Counted from the stretch's first letter, positions 25,333 to 35,440 are shown. The stretch: DNA of 64,000 nucleotides from an uncultured Lachnospiraceae bacterium (GCA_934343915.1 CAKRIL010000017.1:1-64000), one strand, 5' to 3'. The notes: generated by a model from the letters alone, not told the origin. Numbers and translations are program-made.

Positions 25333-25377
25333 ATTTTTGTACATGGCATGAATTAGTTGGGCTAATTTTGGTACAGG

Positions 25378-25383
25378 TATAAT
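25378..25383 (+). promoter_or_regulatory. Possible -10 box of the SpoIID-domain gene
   Basis: A perfect TATAAT 63 bases before the start codon; upstream candidates TTGGGC (15-base spacer) or TTAGTT (19) are weak. A stem CGGACG/CGTCCG lies in the leader. Confidence 0.4.
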
Positions 25384-25446
25384 ACAATAGAACATGACGG
25401 ACGAGAGCTGACAGATAATCAGGCAGCGTCCGGGGGAGGAACGGCA

Positions 25447-27816
25447 ATGGAGAGGGAAGTAAGAAGAAGGAAAGGCATAAATATACGCAGGATAAGGAAT
25501 ATATGCATAGCGGCCGTGCTCATCATAGCCGCCGGGGTGGGTTCGTTTTTTGCAATAAGAGGGCGGATTAAGGAGAATGAAAACTATATCAGCAGAGCGG
25601 TTGCAGCGAGGATGCTTGTGCTTCTTGGGACAGACAGCCCGGCAGACACGGGAAGTGATTCCTCTGACTGGTATGTTAAATATATGAACTATTTAAGCAG
25701 CAGCGGAAGTGTGGAGTGGGACAGTGAGAGCTTTACAGAGCCGGAATACTCGTATTCGGCACTTACATACAGGGAGCTTAGAAGCATACTCACAAGGAAC
25801 GGCTGGGATGTCGGAAAGATAAGCGATTATACCGGAATTGCTCTTGATAAGACCAAGGGGGACAAGAGGGTCAATAAGAATGATTTTTCCAAGATATATG
25901 ATTATCTGGTGCTGTTAAACGGCGATGCGGGAGGCGTTGTAAGAAGAGAGCTTACGATTGTCGGAACTCCCGCGAACATGACGGCAAAGCAGATCAGGGA
26001 GTATGGCAGATGGAACTGTGTTGCTCTTGAGGGAGCCTTTGATTTCGAGGGTCTGTCGATAGATGCATATGCAGACAAAAAGGTGTGCGTGTATGCGAGG
26101 GGGAACAGAATCATATCCGTTCTTGCGGTAGTTGATGATGAGGTGTCATACCATAATGTATGGATAACGGAGGCACATGATAATCTTCTCAAGGCATATA
26201 TATCAGGAGTGTACAGAGAGTACGATATAGCTCCGCTTGATGAAAGCTTTACGGATACGATAGCGGATATAGGAATGTCGGACGGTAGGGTATGTCAGCT
26301 TACCATAAAGAAGGATACGATAAGCGGAAAGGTATTAAGATTAAGCAATGATGAGATAGAGCTGTACGGCTACGGAAATGTCGAAATCGACGACAATTTC
26401 CGTGTATATAAGAGCTATGGAGAGCTTGAGGAGAAGAAGATTAATGACATTCTTGTAGGATATGACCTTGCGGACTTCGTTGTCGCTGACGGGAAAATCT
26501 GTGCTGCCGTGATAAAGAGGGAGCTTAAGGCGAGCAATATAAGAGTCCTGCTCATGAATACCGGCTATACATCAATCTTCCACGACAGAATTACACTCAC
26601 ATCGGACGAGGGCTTCGTCATAAAAAAGGGTGATGAGATTATAAGGGTGGATGCAGGAGAGCTTGTTGATGTCTACCCCGACAGCGAATACATGTCCGAG
26701 GGACGAATAATTCTTGAACCGATGGGACTTAACAATGCCATTACCGTGTTGAGCATCGAGCGCTCCTGCGGCAATCCGTTTTATTACGGGGAGCTTGAAA
26801 TAGCCTGCGAGAATGGCAGCCTTGTGATTATAAATGAACTGCCTCTTGAGGAATATCTCTATCATGTAGTGCCGAGCGAAATGCCGGCGGGCTTCGGTGT
26901 CGAGGCATTGAAGGTTCAGGCGGTATGTGCAAGAAGCTATGCATACAGGCACATTCTTAATAATTCATACCGCAGCTACGGCGCACATGTTGATGACAGT
27001 GTGGGATATCAGGTATACAACAATATCAAGGCACAGCCCGACTCGACACAGGCGGTGAAGGAAACCTATGGTCAGGTTATGGTAAATGAAGGGGAGGTTG
27101 TGGCTGCATATTATTACTCAACCTCATGCGGCTATATGTCCGACCTGTCACTGTGGGGCGGTGAAAGCGGCGGAATATACAGGGAAAAGACCGTGAATCC
27201 TAAGGGAAACAGCATGGACCTGTCGGAGGATGAAGCCTTTAAGAGCTTTATATACAGTACGGATGAGAGCGATTATGATTACGAATTTCCGTTTTACAGA
27301 TGGAGCGTGGAGCTTGACAGGGAAAGCTTCGGCGGACACATCAATCAATACCTTAAGCTCCGCCATGCGTCGGATTCCGGAAATATTCTCATGAAGAATG
27401 CCAACGGTGAATATGAGACATGCGATGAACCGTATATCGGGGAGCTGCTCGCATTCGAGACCGTAGAGCGAACAACGTCCGGTGCCGTAAGAAAAATAAT
27501 AATACACGGAACCGCCGGGGATGTGATGGTGTGCGGTGAGCTCAATATAAGATATGTGTTAGGGCCGGGGGATGAGAAGATTACGACACATACACAGACG
27601 GACACGACGTTCGAATTCCTTCCGAGTGCATATATATACATTGAAGAGCTGTATGAGGACGGAGCCGTGACGGGATACCGCATAACCGGAGGCGGATACG
27701 GACATGGTATAGGAATGAGCCAGAATGCGGTATCAGCCATGGTAAAGCAGGGTATGCGATATGATGACATACTTGAATTCTTTTATAATAACATTGATAT
27801 AATGAATATATACTAG
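25447..27816 (+). CDS. SpoIID/LytB-domain cell-wall protein
   Basis: A 789-residue protein with a basic N-terminus and one membrane anchor at about residues 17-38. The SpoIID/LytB domain starts near residue 469 (EEYLYHVVPSEMPAGFGVEALKVQAVCARSYA is its hallmark; key residues Glu, Pro, Glu and the ARSYA helix), continues through YYSTSCGY and ends near GYGHGIGMSQNAV. SpoIID is a lytic transglycosylase that cuts stripped glycan during engulfment; LytB-type relatives modify amidase activity. The unusually long N-terminal half (residues 40-450) is unrecognised and may hold beta-rich repeats. Being outside the spoIIIA region and this long, it is probably a vegetative wall enzyme. Confidence 0.88.
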   Translation: MEREVRRRKGINIRRIRNICIAAVLIIAAGVGSFFAIRGRIKENENYISRAVAARMLVLLGTDSPADTGSDSSDWYVKYMNYLSSSGSVEWDSESFTEPEYSYSALTYRELRSILTRNGWDVGKISDYTGIALDKTKGDKRVNKNDFSKIYDYLVLLNGDAGGVVRRELTIVGTPANMTAKQIREYGRWNCVALEGAFDFEGLSIDAYADKKVCVYARGNRIISVLAVVDDEVSYHNVWITEAHDNLLKAYISGVYREYDIAPLDESFTDTIADIGMSDGRVCQLTIKKDTISGKVLRLSNDEIELYGYGNVEIDDNFRVYKSYGELEEKKINDILVGYDLADFVVADGKICAAVIKRELKASNIRVLLMNTGYTSIFHDRITLTSDEGFVIKKGDEIIRVDAGELVDVYPDSEYMSEGRIILEPMGLNNAITVLSIERSCGNPFYYGELEIACENGSLVIINELPLEEYLYHVVPSEMPAGFGVEALKVQAVCARSYAYRHILNNSYRSYGAHVDDSVGYQVYNNIKAQPDSTQAVKETYGQVMVNEGEVVAAYYYSTSCGYMSDLSLWGGESGGIYREKTVNPKGNSMDLSEDEAFKSFIYSTDESDYDYEFPFYRWSVELDRESFGGHINQYLKLRHASDSGNILMKNANGEYETCDEPYIGELLAFETVERTTSGAVRKIIIHGTAGDVMVCGELNIRYVLGPGDEKITTHTQTDTTFEFLPSAYIYIEELYEDGAVTGYRITGGGYGHGIGMSQNAVSAMVKQGMRYDDILEFFYNNIDIMNIY

Positions 27817-27826
27817 AAGCCGGGGG

Positions 27827-28642
27827 CTAACGGATGCCCTGAAAATGTGCATTGATTTCTGCACCTATAAAAAGCACGTTCATGCATGCATACAGCCACA
27901 GCATGATGAACACAAGCGTTGCAAGACTTCCGTATGTAACGGCAAAGCCTGAGGACATATCTACATATATGGAGAACACATATGAAAAGATACTCCAGCC
28001 GAGAGCCGTGAACAGTGCACCGGGAAGCTCATGTTTAATTCCCGACTTGCGGTTAGGCACCACAATATAGAGCACAAGTGAGAACAGCGTCAGTACTCCG
28101 ATGAAGATGATGAATCTGAAGCGGAGTACGAAGTGTATTGCCGAGCCGACCAAAGGCCAGTGCAGGCTGATGAGGTCAAGCAGGCGGTTGCCGAATACCA
28201 TGAGTACCAGTGAAAAAATGATTATGACAATCAGAGCAATGGTGTACAGCATTGCATGAATGCGGAGTACGAAGTAATTACGGGATTCTCCGCCGGTGTC
28301 ATATACGTCGTTGAGTCCCTGAATTATCGATACAAAGCCCTTTCCTGCCGCCCATATCGCGGATACGGCTGTGACTGACAGGAGGGTGAAGGATGAACTC
28401 TGATATATCTCGTCAATTATTGAGATTATGAGGGGCTGGGTCTTCGCAGGAAGAAGCTCATATACAAGTGTGAGCAGGTAGCTCTCCGTAATGCTTGTGT
28501 AATTAAGAATACACAAAAGCAGCATTATGAACGGGAAAAAGCTCACAATAATAAAGAAGGAGGACTGGGCGGAATACATATTTACCTTGTCCTTCTTCAC
28601 TTTTGCAACAATTTCTGCTATCATTAAAATCAGCTTCATCAT
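27827..28642 (-). CDS. YihY/BrkB-family membrane protein
   Basis: A 271-residue protein with about six membrane segments, matching the YihY/BrkB (formerly ribonuclease BN) family: SAQSSFFIIVSFFPFIMLLL near the start, the ISAIWAAGKGFVSIIQGLNDVYD block and a late AWTFSYVFSIYVD-like helix followed by LATLVFIMLWLYACMNVLFIGAEINA. Its function is unknown; suggested roles include transport. The gene is convergent with the SpoIID-domain gene with only ten bases between stops and no room for a strong terminator. An AAGGAA site precedes the ATG. Confidence 0.9.
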   Translation of the reverse strand: MMKLILMIAEIVAKVKKDKVNMYSAQSSFFIIVSFFPFIMLLLCILNYTSITESYLLTLVYELLPAKTQPLIISIIDEIYQSSSFTLLSVTAVSAIWAAGKGFVSIIQGLNDVYDTGGESRNYFVLRIHAMLYTIALIVIIIFSLVLMVFGNRLLDLISLHWPLVGSAIHFVLRFRFIIFIGVLTLFSLVLYIVVPNRKSGIKHELPGALFTALGWSIFSYVFSIYVDMSSGFAVTYGSLATLVFIMLWLYACMNVLFIGAEINAHFQGIR

Positions 28643-28777
28643 GGGGGTACAGTTCCTTTTCCTTATAACATTCTGTACATAGTATATGCGAACATTGAAG
28701 AATTGACAACCAAAATTTATGTGCCGCGGGGCAGCCTGCGGGCATCATATATTCCGAAGCGGATTTAGGAGGTCTTG

Positions 28778-29575
28778 ATGAAAAAAATAGTAAATGCAGT
28801 GTATGACATATATTCCGAGAAGCTTCCTCAGAGCTTTGACGGTTCTAAGGTGGTTATGTTAAGCGACCTGCACGATAATGTGTACGGAATATCTCTTGAC
28901 AGACTATATGAGATGATTGATGAACAGAAACCGGAGCTTGTGATAGTTGCGGGAGATCTGCTCACAAGGAAGCATTCGAACGGCTCGGACGAGGTTGTGG
29001 CTCTGCTCGGAAGAGTGGCGAAGAGCTATCCCGTGTTTTTTGCCAACGGCAATCATGAGACTAAGGTAAAAATCAATACGGAAAAGTACGGCGGCAGATA
29101 CGACAGACTTATAGCTTCACTTAAACAGGCCGGAGTTAAGATTCTTAACAACAGCCATATGGATTATAGAAAGAATAACGACACACTTCATATATATGGC
29201 ATTGAGATTGACAGAGACTTCTTTCTTATAAGGAAGAGACCGCCGATGCAGTATAATTATATATCGGGACTTGTAGGAGAGCCGCTTGACGGCTATGGAA
29301 TTTTAATAGCCCACAATCCGATGTACTTTAAGCAGTATGCCTCATGGGGAGCCGACCTTGTGTTCTCGGGGCATGTCCATGGCGGAATTATAAGACTTCC
29401 GCTTGTGGGAGGAGTGCTTAACCCGGATTACAGACTGTTCCCGCATTATGACGGTGGAGAATTCCATGAGGGAGACAGCGTGATGCTGCTCGGAAGAGGA
29501 CTTGGGACACATACAATCAATGTCAGAATCAATAATCCGCCGGAGCTTGTGACCGCGGTGCTGCACAGAAAGTAA
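28778..29575 (+). CDS. Metallophosphoesterase
   Basis: A 265-residue calcineurin-like phosphoesterase. The metal-binding motifs are in order: LSDLHDN (DxH), VVIVAGDLLT (GD), ANGNHE (GNHE), an AHNP motif and FSGHVHGG (GHxH). It resembles the YkuE/UDP-2,3-diacylglucosamine hydrolase-like cluster, in which the first motif is SDLHD; the phosphoester substrate is not known. The AGGAGG site at 28768-28772 and the ATG at 28778 fix the start; an earlier in-frame TTG at 28775 is too close. It reads divergently from the BrkB-like gene. Confidence 0.9.
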   Translation: MKKIVNAVYDIYSEKLPQSFDGSKVVMLSDLHDNVYGISLDRLYEMIDEQKPELVIVAGDLLTRKHSNGSDEVVALLGRVAKSYPVFFANGNHETKVKINTEKYGGRYDRLIASLKQAGVKILNNSHMDYRKNNDTLHIYGIEIDRDFFLIRKRPPMQYNYISGLVGEPLDGYGILIAHNPMYFKQYASWGADLVFSGHVHGGIIRLPLVGGVLNPDYRLFPHYDGGEFHEGDSVMLLGRGLGTHTINVRINNPPELVTAVLHRK

Positions 29576-29614
29576 GGACAATGAGCCTAGCTGTCAGGAT
29601 AACTCAAATTTTGC

Positions 29615-29643
29615 TTGTCATTAACATACTTTTGAGGTATGAT
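29615..29643 (+). promoter_or_regulatory. Sigma-A promoter of the scpA operon
   Basis: TTGTCA (29615-29620), a 17-base spacer and TATGAT (29638-29643). Confidence 0.75.
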
Positions 29644-29695
29644 AATCTAATGTGGGTTTACCATGCCCCACAATGAAAAAAAGGATGTTGAAGTA

Positions 29696-30487
29696 ATGGC
29701 TATACCTGTTAAGCTTGAGGTGTTCGAAGGTCCGCTTGACCTTCTTCTTCACCTGATTGATAAGAATAAAGTTAATATATATGACATTCCTATTGTTCTT
29801 ATCACGGAGCAGTATATGGAGTATGTCAACAACATGGAGAAAAAGGACTTAAATGTTGTCAGCGAGTTCCTCGTCATGGCAGCTACACTGCTTGATATCA
29901 AGTCGAGGATGCTTCTTCCCGCCGAGGTCAATGAGGATGGCGAGGAGGAAGACCCGAGAGCTGAGCTGGTTGAGAAGCTCCTTGAATATAAGATGTATAA
30001 GTACATGTCATATGAGCTTAAAGATATGTACATGGATGCTGACAGGTCCATGTTCAAGAAGGCTACCATACCGAAGGAGATTGCCGACTATAAGCAGCCG
30101 GTCAATCTGGACGAGCTTGTGGGCGATATGAATCTAGCGAAGCTTCAGGCAATATTCGAGGATATAATGAAGCGGCAGGAGAACAAGCTTGACCCGATCA
30201 GAAGCAAGTTCGGCAAGATTGAGAAGGAGGAGGTAAGCCTTGAGGAGAAGATGACCTATGTGAGGGAGTATATCACCACGCATAAGCATTTTTCCTTCAG
30301 AGAGCTTCTTCTGGCATCATCAAGCAAGGTTCAGATAATAGTGACATTCCTTGCGGTGCTTGAGCTTATCAAGATGGGCAACATCACGGTTGAGCAGGAG
30401 AACAGGGATGATGATATTGTTATCACCGTCAGAAATACGGATTTTCCGAATACTGATCTGACCGGGGAGGAGAACACAATAGCATGA
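29696..30487 (+). CDS. scpA: Segregation and condensation protein A
   Basis: A 263-residue kleisin subunit of the SMC-ScpAB condensin complex, which compacts and separates chromosomes. It starts with the family signature IPVKLEVFEGPLDLLLHLIDKNK and contains ITEQYMEYV and AATLLDIKSRMLLP. The C-terminal winged-helix part (FRELLLASSSKVQIIVTFLAVLELIKMG) binds the SMC head. A longer frame opens at 29663, but the ATG at 29696 follows AAGGATG and gives the usual family start. The stop overlaps the scpB start by four bases, so the two are coupled. Confidence 0.95.
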   Translation: MAIPVKLEVFEGPLDLLLHLIDKNKVNIYDIPIVLITEQYMEYVNNMEKKDLNVVSEFLVMAATLLDIKSRMLLPAEVNEDGEEEDPRAELVEKLLEYKMYKYMSYELKDMYMDADRSMFKKATIPKEIADYKQPVNLDELVGDMNLAKLQAIFEDIMKRQENKLDPIRSKFGKIEKEEVSLEEKMTYVREYITTHKHFSFRELLLASSSKVQIIVTFLAVLELIKMGNITVEQENRDDDIVITVRNTDFPNTDLTGEENTIA

Positions 30488-31053
30488 ATATAGATAAGAT
30501 GTATGCTGTTATTGAAGCGGTGCTCTTTACGATGGGTGAGTCAGTGGAGGCTTCAAGAATCGCAGCAGCAATAGAGCAGGACGTACCGACCACGGTTAAA
30601 CTCATACATAATCTCATGGACAGATATGAGGCTGAGGACAGAGGCATTAAGATTATAGAGCTCGAGGACAGCTTTCAGATGTGTACCAAGGCTGAGACCT
30701 ATGAGTATATCATCAAGGTTGCCACACAGCCTAAGAAGCAGGTGCTCACGGATGTCCTTTTAGAGACATTGTCAATAATAGCTTATAAGCAGCCTATTAC
30801 AAGGCAGGAGATAGAAGGAATAAGAGGCGTAAGCTGTGACCACGCTGTGAACAAGCTTGTGGAATACGGGCTTGTGGATGAAGTAGGAAGGCTTGATGCA
30901 CCGGGAAGACCGATTCTTTTCGGCACAACGGAGGAATTTTTAAGAAGCTTCGGTGTCAAGAGCGTTGATGACCTTCCGGTAATCAGTCCGGATAAGGTTG
31001 AGGACTTCAGGAAGGAAGCCGAGACCGAGACTGATGAGGAGCAGGGATATTAA
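30484..31053 (+). CDS. scpB: Segregation and condensation protein B
   Basis: A 189-residue ScpB, partner of ScpA on the SMC complex. Two winged-helix domains are visible: residues 5-80 (YAVIEAVLFTMGESVEASRIA) and 90-165, with TLSIIAYKQPITRQEIEGIRGV and LDAPGRPILFGTTEEFL as family signatures. It starts within scpA (ATGA overlap) and is followed by the M18 aminopeptidase at 27 bases. An acidic tail follows the second domain. Confidence 0.96.
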   Translation: MNIDKMYAVIEAVLFTMGESVEASRIAAAIEQDVPTTVKLIHNLMDRYEAEDRGIKIIELEDSFQMCTKAETYEYIIKVATQPKKQVLTDVLLETLSIIAYKQPITRQEIEGIRGVSCDHAVNKLVEYGLVDEVGRLDAPGRPILFGTTEEFLRSFGVKSVDDLPVISPDKVEDFRKEAETETDEEQGY

Positions 31054-31080
31054 AAATATTAACATAAAGGAGCAACGAAC

Positions 31081-32475
31081 ATGGAAAGAAAGAATGTATG
31101 GTCTGCATCCGATGCAGCCAAGAAGGAAATGATTTTTAAGTTCTGTGAGGATTACAAGAAGTATATCTCCGACTGCAAGACAGAGAGAGAATGCGCAGCA
31201 GAGGCAATTAAGATTGCAAAGAAGGCTGGCTACAAGGATTTAAAGACGATCATTGCAAAGAACGGCAGGTTAAAGGCAGGGGACAAGGTGTATGCGTGCC
31301 ATATGGGCAAGACACTTGCACTCTTTAACATCGGTAAACAGCCTCTTGAGAACGGTATGAAGATTCTCGGAGCCCACATTGATTCCCCTAGAATCGATGT
31401 AAAGCAGAATCCTCTTTACGAAGATTCCGATATGGCTCTTCTTGACACACATTATTACGGCGGAATCAAGAAGTATCAGTGGGTAGCACTCCCTCTTGCA
31501 ATTCACGGTGTTGTTGTATTAAAGAACGGCAAGACCGTCAATGTTGTAATTGGCGAGGACAAGAACGACCCTGTTGTGGGAGTCACAGACCTCTTAATTC
31601 ATCTTGCAGGTGAGCAGATGGAGAAGAAGGGTGCGAAGGTAGTAGAAGGTGAGAGCCTTGACATTCTTATCGGAAGCATTCCTGAGAAGGATGAGTCAAA
31701 GAAGGAGAAGGATGCCAAGGAGAGCGTTAAGACAGGCATGCTCCGTATTCTTAAGGAAAAGTACGGCATTGAGGAGGAGGACTTCTTCAGTGCTGAGCTC
31801 GAGGTAGTTCCGGCAGGTCCTGCAAGAGATTACGGAATTGACAGAAGCATGATTATGGGCTACGGACATGACGACAGAGTATGTGCTTACACATCACTCA
31901 TTGCCATGCTTGATGTAAAGGATGTTGACAAGACAAGCGTATGCCTCCTGGTTGACAAGGAGGAGATAGGCAGCGTCGGAGCAACAGGTATGCACTCTAA
32001 GTTCTTCGAGAACATGGTTGCAGAGGTGCTCAACTGCTTAGGAGATTACTCAGAGATTAAGTTAAGAAGAGCACTTACGAACTCTAAGATGCTTTCATCA
32101 GATGTAAGTGCGGCATTTGACCCTCTCTATTCTTCAGCATTTGAGAAGAAGAATGCAGCATTCCTTGGAAAGGGAATGGTATTTAACAAGTTCACAGGCT
32201 CAAGAGGCAAGTCAGGAAGCAACGATTGTAATGCTGAGTTCTTAGGCGAGATAAGAAATATGCTTGAGAAGCAGAAGGTATGCTATCAGTCTGCTGAGCT
32301 TGGCAAGGTAGATGTAGGCGGCGGCGGAACAATTGCTTATATTCTTGCACAGTACGGTATGGAGGTTGTCGACTCAGGTATTCCTGTACTTTCAATGCAT
32401 GCACCTTGGGAGATTGTAAGCAAGGCTGATGTATATGAGACAATGCTCGGCTATAAGGCATTCCTTATCGGCTGA
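31081..32475 (+). CDS. M18-family aminopeptidase
   Basis: A 464-residue M18 peptidase, a dodecameric zinc aminopeptidase that removes N-terminal, often acidic, residues. Two-metal ligands are apparent: GAHIDSPRIDV (first His and Asp), YGHDDRVC (Asp), LVDKEEIGSVG (Glu pair), the Ser-Asp stretch MLSSDVSAAFDP and the late HAPWEI (His). Length is normal. AAAGGAG precedes the ATG. It is the third gene of the scpA operon and has no obvious functional link to chromosome segregation. Confidence 0.93.
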   Translation: MERKNVWSASDAAKKEMIFKFCEDYKKYISDCKTERECAAEAIKIAKKAGYKDLKTIIAKNGRLKAGDKVYACHMGKTLALFNIGKQPLENGMKILGAHIDSPRIDVKQNPLYEDSDMALLDTHYYGGIKKYQWVALPLAIHGVVVLKNGKTVNVVIGEDKNDPVVGVTDLLIHLAGEQMEKKGAKVVEGESLDILIGSIPEKDESKKEKDAKESVKTGMLRILKEKYGIEEEDFFSAELEVVPAGPARDYGIDRSMIMGYGHDDRVCAYTSLIAMLDVKDVDKTSVCLLVDKEEIGSVGATGMHSKFFENMVAEVLNCLGDYSEIKLRRALTNSKMLSSDVSAAFDPLYSSAFEKKNAAFLGKGMVFNKFTGSRGKSGSNDCNAEFLGEIRNMLEKQKVCYQSAELGKVDVGGGGTIAYILAQYGMEVVDSGIPVLSMHAPWEIVSKADVYETMLGYKAFLIG

Positions 32476-32525
32476 TACTGTATCATTTTGACGTAAAGCA
32501 TTCATGGAATGAGGATTAAGAGAAT

Positions 32526-33482
32526 ATGAAGTGGAAAAAATTCAGAATAACCACAACAACCGCAGCCGAGGACTTGGTTAGCGGAATGTTGATTGAACTC
32601 GGGATTGACGGTGTTCAGGTTGAGGACAATGTGCAGCTTTCCGATAAAGACACGAAGGCGATGTTCATAGACATCCTTCCTGAGCTTCCGCCCGACGAGG
32701 GCATCGGTTATGTAAGCTTCTATATAGATGAGGACGATGCGACCGATGAGCTCATGGAAAACGTGCGAAACGGTCTCAATGACCTCAGGGATTTTGTCGA
32801 TGTCGGAGCATGCACAATCGAGGAGTCCGAGACAGAGGATAAGGACTGGGTTAATAACTGGAAGGAATACTTTAAGCCTTTCATGGTCAAGGATATTGTT
32901 ATCAAGCCTACATGGGAGACTGTACCTGATGATATGCAGGGAAGAATGGTTGTCAATATAGACCCGGGTACGGCATTCGGAACGGGAATGCATGAGACCA
33001 CACAGCTTGTCATAAAGCAGCTCGAGAAGTATGTGACACCTGACAGTGAGCTTCTCGATGTCGGAACCGGAAGCGGAATACTTGCTGTAATCGCTAAGAT
33101 GCTCGGAGCAAAGAGCATTATCGGAACCGATCTTGACGAGAACGCCATAACGGCAAGTGCCGAGAATATGGAGGCTAACGGCTTCTCACCTGATATATTC
33201 AAGGTTATTCAGGGAAATATTATAGATGACAAGGCTGTTCAGGATGAAGTCGGCTATGAAAAGTATGACATTGTCACAGCCAATATCCTTGCAGATGTCA
33301 TTATGCCGCTGTCAAAGGAGATTGCACAGCATATCAAGCACGGAGGCGTATTTATAACCTCAGGAATAATTGATATGAAGGAAGAGGCGGTAAAAAAGAC
33401 CATAATGGAGAATCCTGAGCTTGAGATAGTTGATGTATCACATCAGGGTGACTGGGTTTCGATTACGGCAATAAGAAAGTAG
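32526..33482 (+). CDS. prmA: Ribosomal protein L11 methyltransferase
   Basis: A 318-residue class I SAM methyltransferase that trimethylates L11. The N-terminal recognition domain includes WVNNWKEYFKPF (about residues 110-125), and the catalytic domain begins GTAFGTGMHETTQL, then LDVGTGSGILAVIA (SAM motif I) and IGTDLDENAI. The NILADVIMPL motif (NPP-like position) is typical of PrmA. It is followed by rsmE at 19 bases, a pairing conserved in Firmicutes. Confidence 0.95.
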   Translation: MKWKKFRITTTTAAEDLVSGMLIELGIDGVQVEDNVQLSDKDTKAMFIDILPELPPDEGIGYVSFYIDEDDATDELMENVRNGLNDLRDFVDVGACTIEESETEDKDWVNNWKEYFKPFMVKDIVIKPTWETVPDDMQGRMVVNIDPGTAFGTGMHETTQLVIKQLEKYVTPDSELLDVGTGSGILAVIAKMLGAKSIIGTDLDENAITASAENMEANGFSPDIFKVIQGNIIDDKAVQDEVGYEKYDIVTANILADVIMPLSKEIAQHIKHGGVFITSGIIDMKEEAVKKTIMENPELEIVDVSHQGDWVSITAIRK

Positions 33483-33501
33483 ACATGGGAACAGAAGGAC
33501 A

Positions 33502-34260
33502 ATGTACCATTTTTTTGTTGAACAGAATCAGATAAAAGACAGCAGAATACACGTTGGAGGGACGGATTACAATCATATTAAGAATGTAATCCGTCTGAAA
33601 AACGGTGATAATGTGCTTATAAGTGTAAAAAATAATTTAACCGATGATTATTCATCCGGGAATTATATGTGCAGCCTTGATGAGTATACAGACAATGAGG
33701 CTGTGTTTGACATTATCGAGAAAAATGTGGCTGATACGGAGCTTCCGTGCAGGGTTATAATATATCAGGGACTGCCAAAGAGCGATAAGCTTGAGCTTAT
33801 AATACAGAAAGCGGTTGAGCTTGGAGCATCACAGATAGTGCCTGTGGCGATGAAGCGCTCCGTGGTAAAGCTTGATGATAAGAAGGCGGCTTCCAAGCTT
33901 GCGCGCTGGAATGCAATAAGCGAGAGCGCAGCTAAGCAGAGCAAGCGCTCGGTCATACCTCAGGTAGGACCTGTAATGAGCTACAAGGAAGCATTAAAGG
34001 ATGCGGCAAAATGTGATATATGCTTCGTTCCGTATGAGAATGAGAACGGAATGAAGGAGACAAGAAGACTTGTGGATACGATAAAGCCGCAGGACAGTGT
34101 GGCTGTGTTCATAGGCCCTGAGGGCGGCTTTGAGGAAGATGAGATTGCCGCGGCAAGGGAGCTTGGAATGCACACGATAACGCTCGGAAAGCGTATATTG
34201 AGAACTGAGACAGCAGGAATAGCATTTCTTTCCATGCTTGCCTATGCGTTAGAGGACTGA
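33502..34260 (+). CDS. rsmE: 16S rRNA (uracil1498-N3)-methyltransferase
   Basis: A 252-residue SPOUT-fold methyltransferase that modifies U1498 of 16S rRNA. It opens with MYHFFVEQNQI and has a PUA-like N-terminal domain. The knot region is clear: YQGLPKSDKLELIIQKAVELGASQIVPV, then FIGPEGGFEEDEI and LGKRILRTETAGIAFLS, which bind SAM. AAGGA precedes the ATG. Its stop overlaps the next gene's ATG (ATGA at 34258-34262). Confidence 0.95.
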   Translation: MYHFFVEQNQIKDSRIHVGGTDYNHIKNVIRLKNGDNVLISVKNNLTDDYSSGNYMCSLDEYTDNEAVFDIIEKNVADTELPCRVIIYQGLPKSDKLELIIQKAVELGASQIVPVAMKRSVVKLDDKKAASKLARWNAISESAAKQSKRSVIPQVGPVMSYKEALKDAAKCDICFVPYENENGMKETRRLVDTIKPQDSVAVFIGPEGGFEEDEIAAARELGMHTITLGKRILRTETAGIAFLSMLAYALED

Positions 34261-35420
34261 TGAATATGGAAATATATTTGGACAATTCAGCGACAACAGC
34301 GGTACATCCTGCCGTTGTAGAGCTTATGAGTAAGATAATGCTTGAGGATTACGGTAATCCGTCCTCCAAGCATAACAAGGGTGTTCAGGCTGAGAGATAT
34401 TTAAACGAGGCTAAGGAGACACTTGCTTCGATTCTTAAATGCGACAAGAAGGAGCTTTTGTTTACGTCCGGCGGTACAGAATCGGATAACATGGCATTTA
34501 TCGGAACCGCGATGGCGAACAAAAGACGCGGCAATCATATTATTACCACGATGATTGAACATCCTGCAATTCTTGAGACAACGGTATTCCTTGAAAAGAA
34601 CGGGTTTGAGATAACATATCTTCCGGTTGATTCGACTGGCTGTGTAAGCCTTGATGCCCTTAGGGAGGCGTTAAGACCGGAGACTATTTTGGTATCAATC
34701 ATGTATGCCAACAATGAGGTCAGTATCGTTGAGCCGATAACTGAGGCAGCGGCGATTGTCAAGGAATATAATCCCGAGATTATTTTCCATACTGATGCCG
34801 TTCAGGCGTTCGGAAAGTTCAGGATAATTCCTAAGAGGGAGAATATAGACCTCATGTCGGTGAGCGCACATAAGCTTCACGGGCCTAAGGGAGTCGGATT
34901 TTTATATATCAAGGACAAGACGAAGATTAATCCGATTATCTTCGGTGGCGGACAGCAGAAGGGAATGCGTTCGGGAACGGAGAATGTACCGGGAATAGCG
35001 GGAATGGCACTTGCGGCAAAGCTCTGCTATGAGAATTTTGATGAGAAGATGGAAAGGCTCTATGAACTTAAGGAATATTTCATAGATAAGGTTCTTGAAA
35101 TACCGGGAACGGTGTTCAACGGCAGAAGAGGACATGAGGGAACGCCTCATGTAATCAGCATAAGCTTCGAGAATGTCAGAAGCGAGGTGCTTTTGCATGC
35201 TCTTGAGGACAAGGGCATATATGTATCGTCAGGCTCGGCATGTTCGTCCAACAAGCCGGCGCTCTCAGGTACACTCAAGGCTATCGGTGTGAAGAACAAC
35301 CTGTTAGATTCAACCATCAGGTTCAGCCTATGCACGGAGAACACCAAGGAAGAGCTTGATGAGGTTATAGCGGCACTTAATGAGCTTGTGCCTATGCTCA
35401 GAAGATATACAAGACACTAG
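34260..35420 (+). CDS. Cysteine desulfurase (NifS/IscS-like)
   Basis: A 386-residue PLP enzyme that takes sulfur from cysteine to give a persulfide and alanine. YLDNSATTAVHP starts the fold, HTDAVQAFGK and SVSAHKLHGPKG carry the PLP-binding Lys, and SGSACSSNKP carries the catalytic Cys. It is directly upstream of thiI, as nifZ is in Bacillus, so its sulfur probably goes to ThiI for 4-thiouridine. It could also feed the rhodanese-TtcA-like protein at 2949. An alternative ATG at 34266 would remove two residues. Confidence 0.93.
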   Translation: MNMEIYLDNSATTAVHPAVVELMSKIMLEDYGNPSSKHNKGVQAERYLNEAKETLASILKCDKKELLFTSGGTESDNMAFIGTAMANKRRGNHIITTMIEHPAILETTVFLEKNGFEITYLPVDSTGCVSLDALREALRPETILVSIMYANNEVSIVEPITEAAAIVKEYNPEIIFHTDAVQAFGKFRIIPKRENIDLMSVSAHKLHGPKGVGFLYIKDKTKINPIIFGGGQQKGMRSGTENVPGIAGMALAAKLCYENFDEKMERLYELKEYFIDKVLEIPGTVFNGRRGHEGTPHVISISFENVRSEVLLHALEDKGIYVSSGSACSSNKPALSGTLKAIGVKNNLLDSTIRFSLCTENTKEELDEVIAALNELVPMLRRYTRH

Positions 35421-35440
35421 AGAAATCGGAAGGAGGAAAT